DNA from: Deltaproteobacteria bacterium
GTDB taxonomy: Bacteria; Desulfobacterota; Syntrophia; Syntrophales; UBA2210
Reading direction: 5' to 3'
DNA length: 64,000 nt
Assembly: GCA_016933965.1 (NCBI GenBank)
Contig: JAFGTS010000043.1
Coordinates: 1-64,000, forward strand
Shown: in pieces, positions 44,795-54,076 of the stretch
How the letters are laid out: the number at the start of each line of letters is the position of its first letter
Numbering within the stretch: the stretch's first letter is position 1
The notes under the pieces: model-generated
Database searches by the model: none
What the model saw: the letters and a program-made list of their open reading frames with translations, nothing else
Told to the model about the DNA's origin: nothing
Program-made: the position numbers and the translations under genes

Positions 44795-45019
44795 ATGAAA
44801 AGAAGAGCGGCCGCAGGTGCACTGATGGTCCTTGTTCTTCTGTTCTTCATGGCGACGGTGACGGCGGCCGCCGTTGATTCCCCGGACATGGCCGGCGGTT
44901 CCGGAAATGCCGTTGAAGGGGAGCGGGTCCATGACCCCGTGACACCGCTTCGCGTCATCTCCGTGATCGTCATGGCCCTTTTCCTCGCGTGGTATATCCG
45001 GCGAAAAATGAAGCTCTGA
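44795..45019 (+). CDS. Small exported or membrane protein
   Basis: A protein of 74 residues. A hydrophobic N-terminal segment ends near residue 27 (TVTAAAVD), like a signal peptide, and a second hydrophobic stretch (VISVIVMALFLAWYI) precedes a basic tail. It may be a membrane protein with two passes. No family is recognised. It lies 61 bp after citrate synthase and 10 bp before the next gene. Confidence 0.5.
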   Translation: MKRRAAAGALMVLVLLFFMATVTAAAVDSPDMAGGSGNAVEGERVHDPVTPLRVISVIVMALFLAWYIRRKMKL

Positions 45020-45029
45020 GGTACGGTGT

Positions 45030-45488
45030 ATGAGAAGAAAGGACAAGGAGATCACGGAACGAAACGTCATTGATTCGATCATTGCCCGTGCCGATGTCTG
45101 CCGTCTGGCGCTCTCCGGTGACAACAACCCCTACCTGGTGCCGCTCTGCTTCGGCTATGACGGGACCTGCCTGTACTTTCACAGTGCCGGGGAGGGAAGG
45201 AAGATCGACATGCTCCGCAGGAACCCGGCGGTCTGCTTCGAGATGACCGTTGACTGCAAACCCGTGGAGGGCGCCAGGTCATGCAACTGGACGATGCGCT
45301 TCATGAGCGTCATCGGGTTCGGCAGGGTGTCGTTCATCGAGGATGCCGACGAGAAGCGAAGGGCACTGGGCATCATATTCTCGCGCTATTCAGACGCTCC
45401 CTTTGCCGCCGATGAGCCGATCATTGAAAAAACCCTTGTATTCAAGGTGGACATTACGGATATATCTGGTAAAAAATCGGGATATTGA
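45030..45488 (+). CDS. FMN-binding split-barrel protein (PNPOx-like, NimA type)
   Basis: A protein of 152 residues. The pattern PYLVPLCFGYDGTCLYFHSAGEGRK, then RRNPAVCFEM, is that of the pyridoxamine phosphate oxidase-like flavin-binding barrel, close to 5-nitroimidazole reductase-type NimA proteins. It may bind FMN or heme. The natural substrate is unknown. It overlaps no neighbour and starts 10 bp after the small protein. Confidence 0.8.
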   Translation: MRRKDKEITERNVIDSIIARADVCRLALSGDNNPYLVPLCFGYDGTCLYFHSAGEGRKIDMLRRNPAVCFEMTVDCKPVEGARSCNWTMRFMSVIGFGRVSFIEDADEKRRALGIIFSRYSDAPFAADEPIIEKTLVFKVDITDISGKKSGY

Positions 45489-45647
45489 GTTTTGTCGCCT
45501 GAATGTTCTCCATCGGCCGCTTCGCGGGGAGTTCACCTTTGAACGGCCCGTCGTCCCGACCGGGGGTCGCTCACGGATCGGCGGGGAACCACCGAAACGT
45601 GCCACGCCGGGCATCCGGAGGAGTTCAGGGCGGGGAAGGGGGTCTTG

Positions 45648-46520
45648 ATGAAAAATCCTGTTCAGCGGGTCGCCGCGATCCATGACCTGTCCGGCTTCGG
45701 GCGCGCGTCGCTCACCGTGGTGATACCGATCCTTTCGACCATGGGCATCCAGGTCTGTCCCCTGCCGACAGCGGTGCTTTCAACGCACAGCAAGTTTTCA
45801 AATTTCTATTTTGTCGACCTGACCGAACATATCGAGCGGTTCATCAGCCACTGGAAGGAACTGGAACTGTCCTTCGACGCCGTATACAGCGGGTTTCTCG
45901 GGTCGCACCGCCAGATCGGTATCGTTATCGATTTCATCGATTATTTTCACCGGGAGGATCAACTCGTTGTCGTCGATCCCGTCCTGGGAGATGACGGTGC
46001 CCTGTACGGTCCTCTGGGGATCGACATGGTCGCGGAGATGCGGAAGCTGATCGGAAAGGCCCACGTCATCACGCCGAACCTGACGGAAGCGTGCCTGCTC
46101 CTGGATGAACCGTACCGGCGTTCATTTCCGATCGAGGCGGCGAAGGACATGATCGTTCGGCTGTCGGAAAAGGGCCCCCGCATCGTCATCATTACCGGTA
46201 TCCCGGAAGAGGAAGGAAGCCGCATGACGTCGGTGATTGCCTACGACCGGAACAGTCGGCGGTTCTGGAAGGTCGTCTGCGAGTACCTGCCGGCCACCTA
46301 TCCCGGTACCGGCGATGCCTTCACCAGCGTCATCGTGGGCAGTCTCCTGCAGGGTGACAGTTTGCCGATCGCGCTGGACCGGGCCGTCCAGTTCATTTCC
46401 CTCGGTGTGCGTGCAACCTTCGGATATCTGTACAATACCAAAGAGGGCATTCTGCTTGAACGGATACTGAGTAATCTTCGCTCAAGCGTGCAGATCAGCA
46501 GTTACGAAATACTTGATTGA
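45648..46520 (+). CDS. pdxY: Pyridoxal/pyridoxamine kinase-like protein
   Basis: A protein of 290 residues of the ribokinase superfamily. The N-terminus IHDLSGFGRASLTV and the C-terminal anion-hole motif YPGTGDAFTSVIVG match PdxK/PdxY. It would phosphorylate vitamin B6 forms to PLP. PLP enzymes are frequent in this window (ThrC, GabT, MetB-like, TrpB2). ATG 45648 follows GGGGAAGGGGG. Confidence 0.82.
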   Translation: MKNPVQRVAAIHDLSGFGRASLTVVIPILSTMGIQVCPLPTAVLSTHSKFSNFYFVDLTEHIERFISHWKELELSFDAVYSGFLGSHRQIGIVIDFIDYFHREDQLVVVDPVLGDDGALYGPLGIDMVAEMRKLIGKAHVITPNLTEACLLLDEPYRRSFPIEAAKDMIVRLSEKGPRIVIITGIPEEEGSRMTSVIAYDRNSRRFWKVVCEYLPATYPGTGDAFTSVIVGSLLQGDSLPIALDRAVQFISLGVRATFGYLYNTKEGILLERILSNLRSSVQISSYEILD

Positions 46521-46571
46521 GTGACCCGGCAGGTCCATGACCGGGTGTGAGAGAAGGCGGGAGGGGACCCC

Positions 46572-46745
46572 GTGAAAAAGTATTATCTTTTCATCTTTGT
46601 CGTTCTGGGCGCCGCCGACCTGATATACGGTCTTGTCAAGCCCGACCGCCTCAGCGTGCTTATCGGTGCCGTCATGGTGTTCATCGCCCTGTCGGTTTTC
46701 TACAAACAGGTAAAACAGGAAAAGCGGGAAAAGAAAGAGGGTTGA
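46572..46745 (+). CDS. Small membrane protein of 57 residues
   Basis: A GTG-started frame ending exactly one base before the start of the next gene. The product has two hydrophobic segments (YYLFIFVVLGAADLIYGL and LIGAVMVFIALSVFY) and a Lys/Glu-rich tail. GGCGGGAGGGG precedes the GTG. The coupling to the metB-like gene and the clean two-helix pattern support a real gene. Function unknown. Confidence 0.6.
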   Translation: MKKYYLFIFVVLGAADLIYGLVKPDRLSVLIGAVMVFIALSVFYKQVKQEKREKKEG

Positions 46746-47954
46746 ATGGCGAGGAGAAGGCAGAGCTCAGCGACAGAGAACAGGGCTCCCGGCCCCGGGA
46801 CGACGTCCGTCTGGGCAGGTGAGGAAGGACCCTTCTGGAAAGGTTCGACGCAGGTCCCCATCGTACCGAGCGTTTCATTCGGCTATGATGATCTCGACCG
46901 GTGGATGGAGGTCGGTGCCGGAAGAAGGGGAGGACACATCTACAGCAGGAACACGAACCCCACGGTCCGGGTATTTGAAGAGAAGATCCGTCTTCTTGAG
47001 GGAGCTGAAGCGGCAACGGCCTTTGCGACGGGAATGGCGGCCGTCAGCAATACCCTCTTTGCCCTGCTGTCACCGGGGGACCGTGTTGTCTCCATCAAGG
47101 ACAGTTACGGCGGTACCAACAAGCTTTTCATCGAGTTCCTGCCCCGCTTCGGCATAGAGGTAACCCTCTGTGAAACCACCGATCATGATGAGATCGAGCG
47201 GGAGATCGCCGCCGGATGCCGCCTGCTCTACCTGGAAAGCCCCACCAACCCGACCCTGAAGATGGTCGACATCGCCCAGCTTGCCGACGCGGCGAAGCGG
47301 CGCGGCGTGCTGGTCGTCGTCGATAACACCTTCGCCACGCCCATCAACCAGAAGCCATTGAAACTCGGCGCCGACCTGGTGGTCCACAGCGCTACCAAGT
47401 TCCTCGGCGGTCACGCCGACGCCCTGGGCGGCGCCCTCTGCGGTCCCGCTGATCTGGTCGAATCGGTCTTCCATTTTCGTGAGATCAACGGGGCGATGCT
47501 GGACCCGCAGTCCGCCTATCTTCTCCTGCGCGGCATGAAAACCCTTCATCTTCGCGTCGCCAGGCAGTGTGAAAGCGCCATGAAGATCGCCCGCTTTCTT
47601 GAATCCCATGATCTGGTGGAACGGGTCTTTTATCCGGGCCTTGAAAGTCACCCACAGCATGAACTGGCACGGCGGCAGATGAACGGCTTCGGCGGCATTC
47701 TCAGTTTCATGCTGAAAGGTGATTTTGACGAGGTGCGAAAATTCCTGCCGCGCCTGCGGTATGCCCATCGGGCGGCCAACCTCGGTGCCGTCGAGACGAT
47801 CGCGGGACCGCCGGCGGTCACGAGTCACGTGGAGTGCACCCCGGCTGAGCGGGCGGCTATGGGTATCCCCGAAAGCCTTATTCGCTACTCCGTGGGCATC
47901 GAAGACGCTGAAGACCTCATGGACGATCTTGCCGCGGCCCTCTCCGGGAGGTGA
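46746..47954 (+). CDS. Trans-sulfuration PLP enzyme, cystathionine gamma-synthase/lyase-like
   Basis: A protein of 402 residues of the Cys/Met metabolism PLP family. The PLP Lys is in HSATKFLGGHADALGG, the substrate-binding YSRNTNPT is near residue 60, and the cofactor loop ATGMAAVS follows. The family includes cystathionine gamma-synthase, O-acylhomoserine sulfhydrylase and methionine gamma-lyase, which sequence alone does not separate well. It starts on the base after the preceding stop. Confidence 0.85.
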   Translation: MARRRQSSATENRAPGPGTTSVWAGEEGPFWKGSTQVPIVPSVSFGYDDLDRWMEVGAGRRGGHIYSRNTNPTVRVFEEKIRLLEGAEAATAFATGMAAVSNTLFALLSPGDRVVSIKDSYGGTNKLFIEFLPRFGIEVTLCETTDHDEIEREIAAGCRLLYLESPTNPTLKMVDIAQLADAAKRRGVLVVVDNTFATPINQKPLKLGADLVVHSATKFLGGHADALGGALCGPADLVESVFHFREINGAMLDPQSAYLLLRGMKTLHLRVARQCESAMKIARFLESHDLVERVFYPGLESHPQHELARRQMNGFGGILSFMLKGDFDEVRKFLPRLRYAHRAANLGAVETIAGPPAVTSHVECTPAERAAMGIPESLIRYSVGIEDAEDLMDDLAAALSGR

Positions 47955-48013
47955 GGGACATCACGGCTCATCACCGGCATGAGGGAATTTCCGAAGGGGA
48001 TGAAGAAGAGACC

Positions 48014-48925
48014 ATGGATGTCGTTTTTCGTCACGCGGGATCCGATGATATCCCCGGCGTGGCCCGCGTATACCGTGAGGCCGTGTCGGAACTCAACCGG
48101 ACCAGGGGGTTTGAATATCGTTCGCTTCGAGATCTGCCGGTAAACCCTTTTTACGCCTATTCGTTGAAGTATGAACCCCGGGGGTTCCGGGTGGCTGAGC
48201 ACCGCGGTGAGATCGTCGGTTCCGCCATCAGCTGGACCCGCGGCACCTTCTGGTTCCTTTCCCATCTCTTCGTAAAACCTTCCTGGCAGAATCACGGCAT
48301 CGGCAGGACCCTCCTGGAGGAGGTCCTTTCCGCCGGAACGGGTTCGGAGGGAATGGAACGGGGGGTTGTCACCTATGCCTATAATCCCGTTTCCCAGAGG
48401 CTTTATGACTCATTCGGCATGGGCCGGCGGGAGATCATATACCGCTTGACCGGCACGGCCGGACGGCTTCCCGCGTTCCTGAAAGCGGAGCACCCCCCGA
48501 AGGGATATGAGGTAAAAAAAGTGTCTGCCCGGGGCTCACGGGAACTGTCGCCAGTGGACGAACAGGTGCTGGGAATGGTCCGGCAGCGCCATCACCGGTT
48601 TTTCCTGTCCGGACCGGGCGTGAGTTGTTATGCCTTTCTGCGGGGAGGGGCGATACGAGGCTATGTCTATATCTGGCCGGACGGCCATGTGGGTCCCCTC
48701 GCGGTCCTGAAACCGTCCCTCCTCATGAAGGTGCTGCGTTTTTCACTTGCCCGCGCCGGGGGTGCCGGCGGCCGCCTGTCAATGCTCGTGCCGGCGTCCA
48801 ACAGAGAAGCACTGAACCTTCTCCTCACAGGTGGTTTCAAGGTACAGTATCCTCTCTGTTTCATGTCTTCCCGGCGCCGGTGGAAATGGGACCGCTATTT
48901 CTTTCATTCCCCCGGTATGATGTGA
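48014..48925 (+). CDS. GNAT-family N-acetyltransferase
   Basis: A protein of about 303 residues with start uncertain (GTG 47951 overlaps the previous stop). The N-terminal half is a GNAT domain with the acetyl-CoA loop VKPSWQNHGIGRTLLEE. The C-terminal half resembles a second, degenerate GNAT fold (FLRGGAIRGYVYIWPDGHVGPL). The acceptor is unknown. Confidence 0.75.
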   Translation: MDVVFRHAGSDDIPGVARVYREAVSELNRTRGFEYRSLRDLPVNPFYAYSLKYEPRGFRVAEHRGEIVGSAISWTRGTFWFLSHLFVKPSWQNHGIGRTLLEEVLSAGTGSEGMERGVVTYAYNPVSQRLYDSFGMGRREIIYRLTGTAGRLPAFLKAEHPPKGYEVKKVSARGSRELSPVDEQVLGMVRQRHHRFFLSGPGVSCYAFLRGGAIRGYVYIWPDGHVGPLAVLKPSLLMKVLRFSLARAGGAGGRLSMLVPASNREALNLLLTGGFKVQYPLCFMSSRRRWKWDRYFFHSPGMM

Positions 48926-48943
48926 GCCGGCGCCGCCCGAGGG

Positions 48944-50392
48944 CTACGCCGCAAGAAGCGCTTCGATCCGCCTGATGGACTCATCCCTGCCCAGGGCGTC
49001 CACCAACGTGGGTATGTCCGGGCCGTGACAGCTTCCGAAGAGGGCCAGCCGGAGCGGGAAGTAGAAATCCTTTCCCTTGATGCCCAGTTCTTTCATCGAC
49101 TGTTTTACCAGGAGGGAAAGCTCCTCAAGGGTCCAGGCGCGCTGTTTTTTCAACGCCGCCGCCCAGAACGCGTATATCGCCTGAGATGGATCGCCGGTGA
49201 TAAATTCCAGGTCCTCTTCGGATAAGGTCGGGTCCTCGTAGAACATGCGGGCGTGGTTCACAATATCCGACAGTCGTGAAATATAATCACGGGCAATGGT
49301 GATGACCTTGAGATATTTTGCGTCCTCACCGATGTCGATCCCCGCATTCTCGAAGTAAGGCTTTGCCTGCTCGGCCACGTATTCCAGCGGAAGGCGGCGA
49401 ATATACTGGCCGCCCATCCAGTTGAGCTTCTCTATATCAAAGATCGCCCCCGCTTTGTTGATGCGGTCAAGGGTGAAAACCTCCTCCAGTTCCTTCAATG
49501 TGTACAGTTCCCGGTCGTCGGGACCATGCCAGCCCAGGAGGGCGATAAAGTTCAGCAGCGCCTCGGGCAGGTATCCCGATGCGAGATAACTTTCAACGGC
49601 CACGTCACCCTGCCTTTTGCTCAGCTTGCTCCGGTCCGAGTTGAGCAGCAGGGGCAGATGGGCGAACTCCGGTGGCTGCCACCCGAAGGATTCGTAAAGA
49701 TACAGATGTTTCGGGACGCTTGAAAGCCATTCTTCACCGCGGATGACATGGCTGATACTCATCAGGTGATCGTCGACGACGCTGGCGAGGTGGTAGGTGG
49801 GGAAACCGTCGGATTTGAGCAGCACCTGGTCGTCCATCTGTGAATTGTCCATGGCCACCTTGCCGCGGATGATGTCGTCAAAAACGACCCGTCCTTCCCG
49901 GGGATATTTGAGCCTGACGACCCGGGGAACATCCTTTTCCAGGTTTTCATCAACCACGCGTCGCGGTAGGTCGCGGCATTTTCCGTCGTACATGGTGGGC
50001 CGCTTTGTTTTCCGCTGCATCTCCCGGAGTTCGTCGAGGCGCTCTTCCGTGCAGAAACAATAGTAGGCATGCCCGCTTTCAATAAGTCTGTCCGTATATT
50101 CCCGATAGAGTTCAAGCCGTTCCGACTGGATATAGGGACCCGCATCTCCACCGGCATCGGGGCCTTCGTCATAATCGAGACCAACCGCTCTGAGCGTGCC
50201 GATCAGATTTTCCAGCGCTCCCGGGATCGAGCGTTTCTGATCCGTATCCTCGATCCGAAGGATGAATTTTCCCTCTCTGCTTCTGGCGAAGAGATAATTA
50301 AAGAGGGCCGTCCGCAGGCCGCCCACGTGCAGATACCCCGTCGGGCTTGGCGCGAATCGCACCCTGACTTCTTTTCCGTTGTCTGTTTTCAT
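48944..50392 (-). CDS. gltX: Glutamyl-tRNA synthetase
   Basis: A protein of 482 residues of class I. The HIGH-type signature is SPTGYLHVGGLRTALFN and the KMSKS-type is SKLSKRQGD. It charges tRNA-Glu, and in organisms lacking GlnRS may also charge tRNA-Gln. It is convergent with the GNAT gene, and its 5' end faces the large sigma-54-type regulatory gap. A GTG codon directly precedes the ATG. Confidence 0.94.
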   Translation of the reverse strand: MKTDNGKEVRVRFAPSPTGYLHVGGLRTALFNYLFARSREGKFILRIEDTDQKRSIPGALENLIGTLRAVGLDYDEGPDAGGDAGPYIQSERLELYREYTDRLIESGHAYYCFCTEERLDELREMQRKTKRPTMYDGKCRDLPRRVVDENLEKDVPRVVRLKYPREGRVVFDDIIRGKVAMDNSQMDDQVLLKSDGFPTYHLASVVDDHLMSISHVIRGEEWLSSVPKHLYLYESFGWQPPEFAHLPLLLNSDRSKLSKRQGDVAVESYLASGYLPEALLNFIALLGWHGPDDRELYTLKELEEVFTLDRINKAGAIFDIEKLNWMGGQYIRRLPLEYVAEQAKPYFENAGIDIGEDAKYLKVITIARDYISRLSDIVNHARMFYEDPTLSEEDLEFITGDPSQAIYAFWAAALKKQRAWTLEELSLLVKQSMKELGIKGKDFYFPLRLALFGSCHGPDIPTLVDALGRDESIRRIEALLAA

Positions 50393-50637
50393 CACAGAGA
50401 AATTCCTTTGCTGTTACCGAGATGGCCGCCATTATAACCCGGCCGGCCGAGAACCGCAATCATCATGAACAGTGCCACCCCTGTGTTTTGCATACCCTGT
50501 GCCCGGGATGGAGGCTTCACAGGAGGGCCTCATAGTCCATCGGCCGTGATCTTGTCAAGGAAAACAACGAACACCGGGACGGTCCCGCGCCTCGGTGGTG
50601 GACACACACCCCGGCACCGCATCAATTTGACATGGTT

Positions 50638-50654
50638 TACGCCAATCTGGCGTA
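50638..50654. promoter_or_regulatory. Perfect dyad TACGCCA-ATC-TGGCGTA
   Basis: A 7-bp perfect dyad with a 3-bp spacer, 16 bp before activator-site candidate B1. It is unlike the GATGC-N6-GCATC sites and could be the site of another regulator. Confidence 0.45.
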
Positions 50655-50669
50655 TGTGTCGAAAGGAGT

Positions 50670-50685
50670 GGTGCGACCATGCATC
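50670..50685. promoter_or_regulatory. Upstream activator-site candidate B1
   Basis: GGTGC-GACCAT-GCATC, nine of ten dyad bases, 299 bp before the -24/-12 element at 50969. First of three copies in the 731-bp gap between gltX and the transporter gene. That gap otherwise holds only the two dyads listed and no credible gene. Confidence 0.6.
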
Positions 50686-50765
50686 ATCTCTCAAGAGAGG
50701 AAAATGCGTCATTTGTCACTGTATATTCGATAATTACAGGCTTTGTGCAATGATCGGGAAAAGAT

Positions 50766-50781
50766 GATGCAAAAACGCAAT
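50766..50781. promoter_or_regulatory. Upstream activator-site candidate B2
   Basis: GATGC-AAAAAC-GCAAT, eight of ten dyad bases and the weakest copy, 96 bp after B1. A palindrome ATGACCGGTCAT (50780-50791) adjoins it. Confidence 0.5.
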
Positions 50782-50846
50782 GACCGGTCATGAAAACAAA
50801 ATATAATCGTGATAACAATATGTTACTGACCATCTCGCCAGCAGGT

Positions 50847-50862
50847 GATGCAGCGAAGCATC
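50847..50862. promoter_or_regulatory. Upstream activator-site candidate B3
   Basis: GATGC-AGCGAA-GCATC, perfect dyad (extendable by GT/AC), 81 bp after B2 and 122 bp before the -24/-12 element. Confidence 0.65.
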
Positions 50863-50968
50863 ACTGGTTCGGGGACATGGGAAACGGTCCCTTGTGAATG
50901 AGCCCGTGTGGTTTTTGTAACAGCATAAAATCACTGGATTTGTTGATTTTTTATGACAGTGCCCCGGA

Positions 50969-50984
50969 TGGCATGAATATTGAT
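50969..50984 (+). promoter_or_regulatory. Sigma-54-type promoter before the transporter gene
   Basis: TGGCATGAATATTGAT: the -24 GG is intact and the -12 reads GA. Shares TGGCATGAAT with 28381. It is 155 bp before ATG 51124. Confidence 0.5.
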
Positions 50985-51123
50985 ATATACCCGGCAAGGT
51001 GTTGGATCTTCCCGACACCGCCAAGGCCTGAGTTGATTCGATTATTGTGATGGTGACCAAAGGGCTTTCTAACATGTAATTTTCAGGATCGGGAATTGAA
51101 TTCCCGCATGGAGGAGGAAAGAA

Positions 51124-52581
51124 ATGAGAAAAGAGAGAGAGTATGGAGGGATTCAACCGGGAATCCACATTGCCGGACCCCTGACACTCAGAATCCCGTT
51201 TGTTCACTACCGCTTTGAGTGGGCCGACTACATCCAGGGTCTCCTGATGTGTACGGTCTGCCTTTCAATAATTCCCGTGCTGACCGGCAAACTGGGTATG
51301 TCCTTCGAGGTGGCGCTCGCCATCGTTATTTTGAACGGGACCCTCTATCTGGCACACGTAACCTTTGGTGATCCCGTTGTACCGGGATGGGTCACACCGG
51401 CGATCCCGCTCTTGATCGCATACTGCGAAACCTTTGCCCCCGGTGTTGAGCGGATGCAGGCCCTGATCGCCTTTGAGATGACCTTCGGTCTTTTCTGCGT
51501 CCTGCTGGGTGTTACGGGGCTGGCGAAAAAGTTCATTTCGCTTATTCCCAACGCCGTGCAGGCCGCGATCCTCCTGGGTGCCGGTTTCGCCGCGATCATG
51601 CTGGTGTTCAAGCCCGGTGAAGGTCTGAAGAGCTTCGATTCCTATCCCTGGACGATCATCATCTGTATCGGTCTTGCCTACTACCTGCTGTTCTCGGGTC
51701 ATTTCAAGAAGATCAGAAACAAGAACAAGGTTCTCTACTATCTGTCCAACCTGGGCATGATGCCCGCCCTGGCCCTTGCGGTCATCGTCGGTCCCCTGGT
51801 CGGCGAAATTCCCTGGCCCACCTATGAAGCGAAGATATTCACCAATCCGGATTTCGGTTCACTGCTCAGAGACTGGACCATGTTGGGGGCCATTCCGGTA
51901 CCGCCTTTCAAGATGTTCATCACGGGCCTTCCCATGGTTATCAGCGCTTACATCGTCGTGTTCGGCGACGTTATTCAGAGCCAGGCCCTTCTGGAAGACG
52001 CCCAGCGGTATCGCCCCGATGAGGACGTAGACTACAACCCGAACCGGTCGCACATCATTTTCGGCGCCCGTAACCTGATCATGAGCGTCTTCGGCCCCGA
52101 TATCTCCATGTGCGGGCCCCTGTGGGCGGCCATGCAGGTCGTCGTCTGCGAGCGTTACAAACACGGCCCGGTGGCAATGGAATCCGTCAACGGCGGCGCC
52201 GGCTCGTTCCGGTGGGGTACCTGGACGGGGTACTTCCTGGCCCCCATTCTTGCGACGGTGAAACCGATACTTGGCGTGGGACTGGCCTCGACAATGCTCA
52301 TCCAGGGGTACGTCAGTGTCAGGATCGGTGTTCTGAAAGCGCGCTCCTTCAACGACCTTGGTATCGCCGGTGTGGCCGGCGCCATTCTGGCGACCCGCGG
52401 CGCCGCCTGGGGTCTTGGTTCCGCCATTCTCCTCTGCCTGCTCATTTACCTGGGAACGACCCTGGATCACGCCTACATGAAGGATGAGCCGATATTCCCC
52501 TTCGACAGCCCCGAGAAGATCAAGGCTGAAGTGGCGAAGCATATTGAAGAAAAGAAACTGCATGACGCAGGGAAAATGTAA
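51124..52581 (+). CDS. Multi-pass membrane transporter, possibly UraA/SulP-fold
   Basis: A protein of 485 residues with about 12-14 hydrophobic segments and a charged C-terminal tail. The order of helices and short Pro/Gly-rich segments (FGDPVVPGWVTPAIPL) recall the 7+7 inverted-repeat fold of NCS2 and SulP carriers, but I see no diagnostic signature, so family and substrate are open. GGAGGAAAG precedes the ATG. Its upstream region copies the activator-site array of abfD, which suggests a substrate connected with the GABA/4-hydroxybutyrate pathway. That is inference. Confidence 0.72.
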   Translation: MRKEREYGGIQPGIHIAGPLTLRIPFVHYRFEWADYIQGLLMCTVCLSIIPVLTGKLGMSFEVALAIVILNGTLYLAHVTFGDPVVPGWVTPAIPLLIAYCETFAPGVERMQALIAFEMTFGLFCVLLGVTGLAKKFISLIPNAVQAAILLGAGFAAIMLVFKPGEGLKSFDSYPWTIIICIGLAYYLLFSGHFKKIRNKNKVLYYLSNLGMMPALALAVIVGPLVGEIPWPTYEAKIFTNPDFGSLLRDWTMLGAIPVPPFKMFITGLPMVISAYIVVFGDVIQSQALLEDAQRYRPDEDVDYNPNRSHIIFGARNLIMSVFGPDISMCGPLWAAMQVVVCERYKHGPVAMESVNGGAGSFRWGTWTGYFLAPILATVKPILGVGLASTMLIQGYVSVRIGVLKARSFNDLGIAGVAGAILATRGAAWGLGSAILLCLLIYLGTTLDHAYMKDEPIFPFDSPEKIKAEVAKHIEEKKLHDAGKM

Positions 52582-52641
52582 CAAGTAGTACCGAAACAGA
52601 GTGTTTACACTGCAACATCGTCTGCCCGCCCATAACCCTCC

Positions 52642-52665
52642 GCCTCCCCCGCAGAAGGGGGAGGC
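52642..52665. repeat. GC-rich hairpin after the transporter gene
   Basis: GCCTCCCCC (52642-52650) and GGGGGAGGC (52657-52665) with a 6-base loop, within a flanking partial complement (CCGCC...GGCGGG). It resembles a dispersed palindromic element and may end the transporter transcript. Confidence 0.5.
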
Positions 52666-52810
52666 AGGGCGGGTAACGCCCTCCGGATACGGCCAGGAAA
52701 TAACGACTGGCATTAATTACCGTAACAGTATATATATTCTGCATAAATCGGACACGGAATGGGTGCTTTCAAGCTGCTGATCATAAGGTACGCGGAAGGG
52801 AGCGGTAACC

Positions 52811-53518
52811 ATGGCCTACATCGAGGGATATCCCGGAGAAAAGATCGAAACCACTACGGGAAAGCACCTCGGATTCATCGTCATCGTGGTGGTCCTGCTG
52901 GTGGGGTTCCTGGCGTACAGTGCCGATGACTGGCGGGAGGAGATACCCTCGATCATTTTAACCGTCTCCATTGTCGTCGCCGTTATCCTCTTTGTTTCCT
53001 ATAAAATAAATCCCCTGGGATGGCGCAGGATCTTCAGAAAAGAACGGGTGGAGGAATCTCTGAGGATGGACCGCCTGATCGCCGACCGTCTTGCGGAACT
53101 GGACGACTCCCATTTCATCTTTCATGACATCACCTTTGAGCTCTTTCACGTGGAGAACCTGGTCATCTGTCCCGGCGGCATTTTTGTGATAGAGAAGCTG
53201 GAGTCGCCCGATGCGCTTGCCGTGCGGGGGAAAATACTCTTCGCCGGTGATGAGCCTCTTGATACGGTGACGGGAAACCTGTGGCGGGTTTGCCACCTGA
53301 TCAACATCGTCATGGAAAAGGGGTTCAAGGAAGATATCATGCCGCAGCCCCTGCTGGTGAGGCCCGGCGAAGCCTCGGTCAACATCGGTGATTTCGACGG
53401 CATCATCATAACGACCCTTGATGGAATGATTAAGGCCGTCGAGGGCCGGCACAAGAAAGCGATCGAGCAGGAACTCGTCGAGAGATTCGCGTTCTACATG
53501 AAAAAGCGTTACACCTGA
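52811..53518 (+). CDS. Membrane-anchored NERD-domain protein
   Basis: A protein of 235 residues. Two membrane segments (about residues 21-38 and 47-67) precede a soluble domain with the NERD pattern: LDDSHFIFHDITF, then HVENLVICPGGIFVIE, which matches the strand-turn-strand core of nuclease-related domains. The predicted fold is a restriction-endonuclease type, but catalytic residues are not certain. The biological role is unknown. Confidence 0.72.
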   Translation: MAYIEGYPGEKIETTTGKHLGFIVIVVVLLVGFLAYSADDWREEIPSIILTVSIVVAVILFVSYKINPLGWRRIFRKERVEESLRMDRLIADRLAELDDSHFIFHDITFELFHVENLVICPGGIFVIEKLESPDALAVRGKILFAGDEPLDTVTGNLWRVCHLINIVMEKGFKEDIMPQPLLVRPGEASVNIGDFDGIIITTLDGMIKAVEGRHKKAIEQELVERFAFYMKKRYT

Positions 53519-53561
53519 GCGCGCCCGCCGCGGTCATGCCTGAAACGGAAAGGATGAGATC

Positions 53562-53939
53562 GTGCAGAAAATACCCTTTAAGCAGTTTCCACCGTCGGTG
53601 AAGAGGGGGATCATTTTTCTCTTCACCGCCTGGGGAGGCTTCATTCTCGTCCAGTTCGTTATGCTGGGCCAGCTTCTGTTCATTCATGACACGGTGGGGC
53701 TCTTCTGCTGTTTCATGGTTTACGCGCTCAGGGACATGGGGCGTTATTTCTGCGTCGTGGTCAATATTCTCATGATCGCCTTTCTTGTGTATCTCCTGAC
53801 GGCCATGGAGCAGCCCCACCTTCTTTTCCTGCTGCTCGCGGGGTGCAACATCGTCCTCTTCGCCCTTGCCACTTTTTTCATCATGACCAGGGAAACGGCG
53901 GCATTCTTCAAAGATAGGAGCGGTGCGAGTGGGGGGTAG
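53562..53939 (+). CDS. Small integral membrane protein
   Basis: A protein of 125 residues with four predicted helices (GIIFLFTAWGGFILVQFVML and FVVVNILMIAFLVYLL-like segments). No conserved motif is recognised. The starting codon is GTG and follows the NERD gene by 43 bp on the same strand. Confidence 0.6.
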   Translation: MQKIPFKQFPPSVKRGIIFLFTAWGGFILVQFVMLGQLLFIHDTVGLFCCFMVYALRDMGRYFCVVVNILMIAFLVYLLTAMEQPHLLFLLLAGCNIVLFALATFFIMTRETAAFFKDRSGASGG

Positions 53940-53940
53940 G

Positions 53941-53997
53941 GGTACGGATTATGGATTATGGGGATTACGGATTACGGGGTACGGATTGGGGATGGTG
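53941..53997. repeat. AATCC-rich microsatellite (locus 4 of 4)
   Basis: Units of GGATTA(T/C)-type on the plus strand (for example TACGGATTATGGATTATGGG). Lies directly after the membrane protein gene and before the trp leader region. Confidence 0.75.
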
Positions 53998-54076
53998 ATA
54001 AAATTACGCTTGACGGGCCGGGTTTCCTGTGATATCGGTTTTCGAAATTTCCGGTTTGAAAGGTTTTGAACGGATC

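Noticed and set aside
50788-51207. Minus-strand open frame in the transporter upstream region
   Set aside because: Runs across activator site B3, the -24/-12 element and the start of the transporter gene; no plausible protein features.
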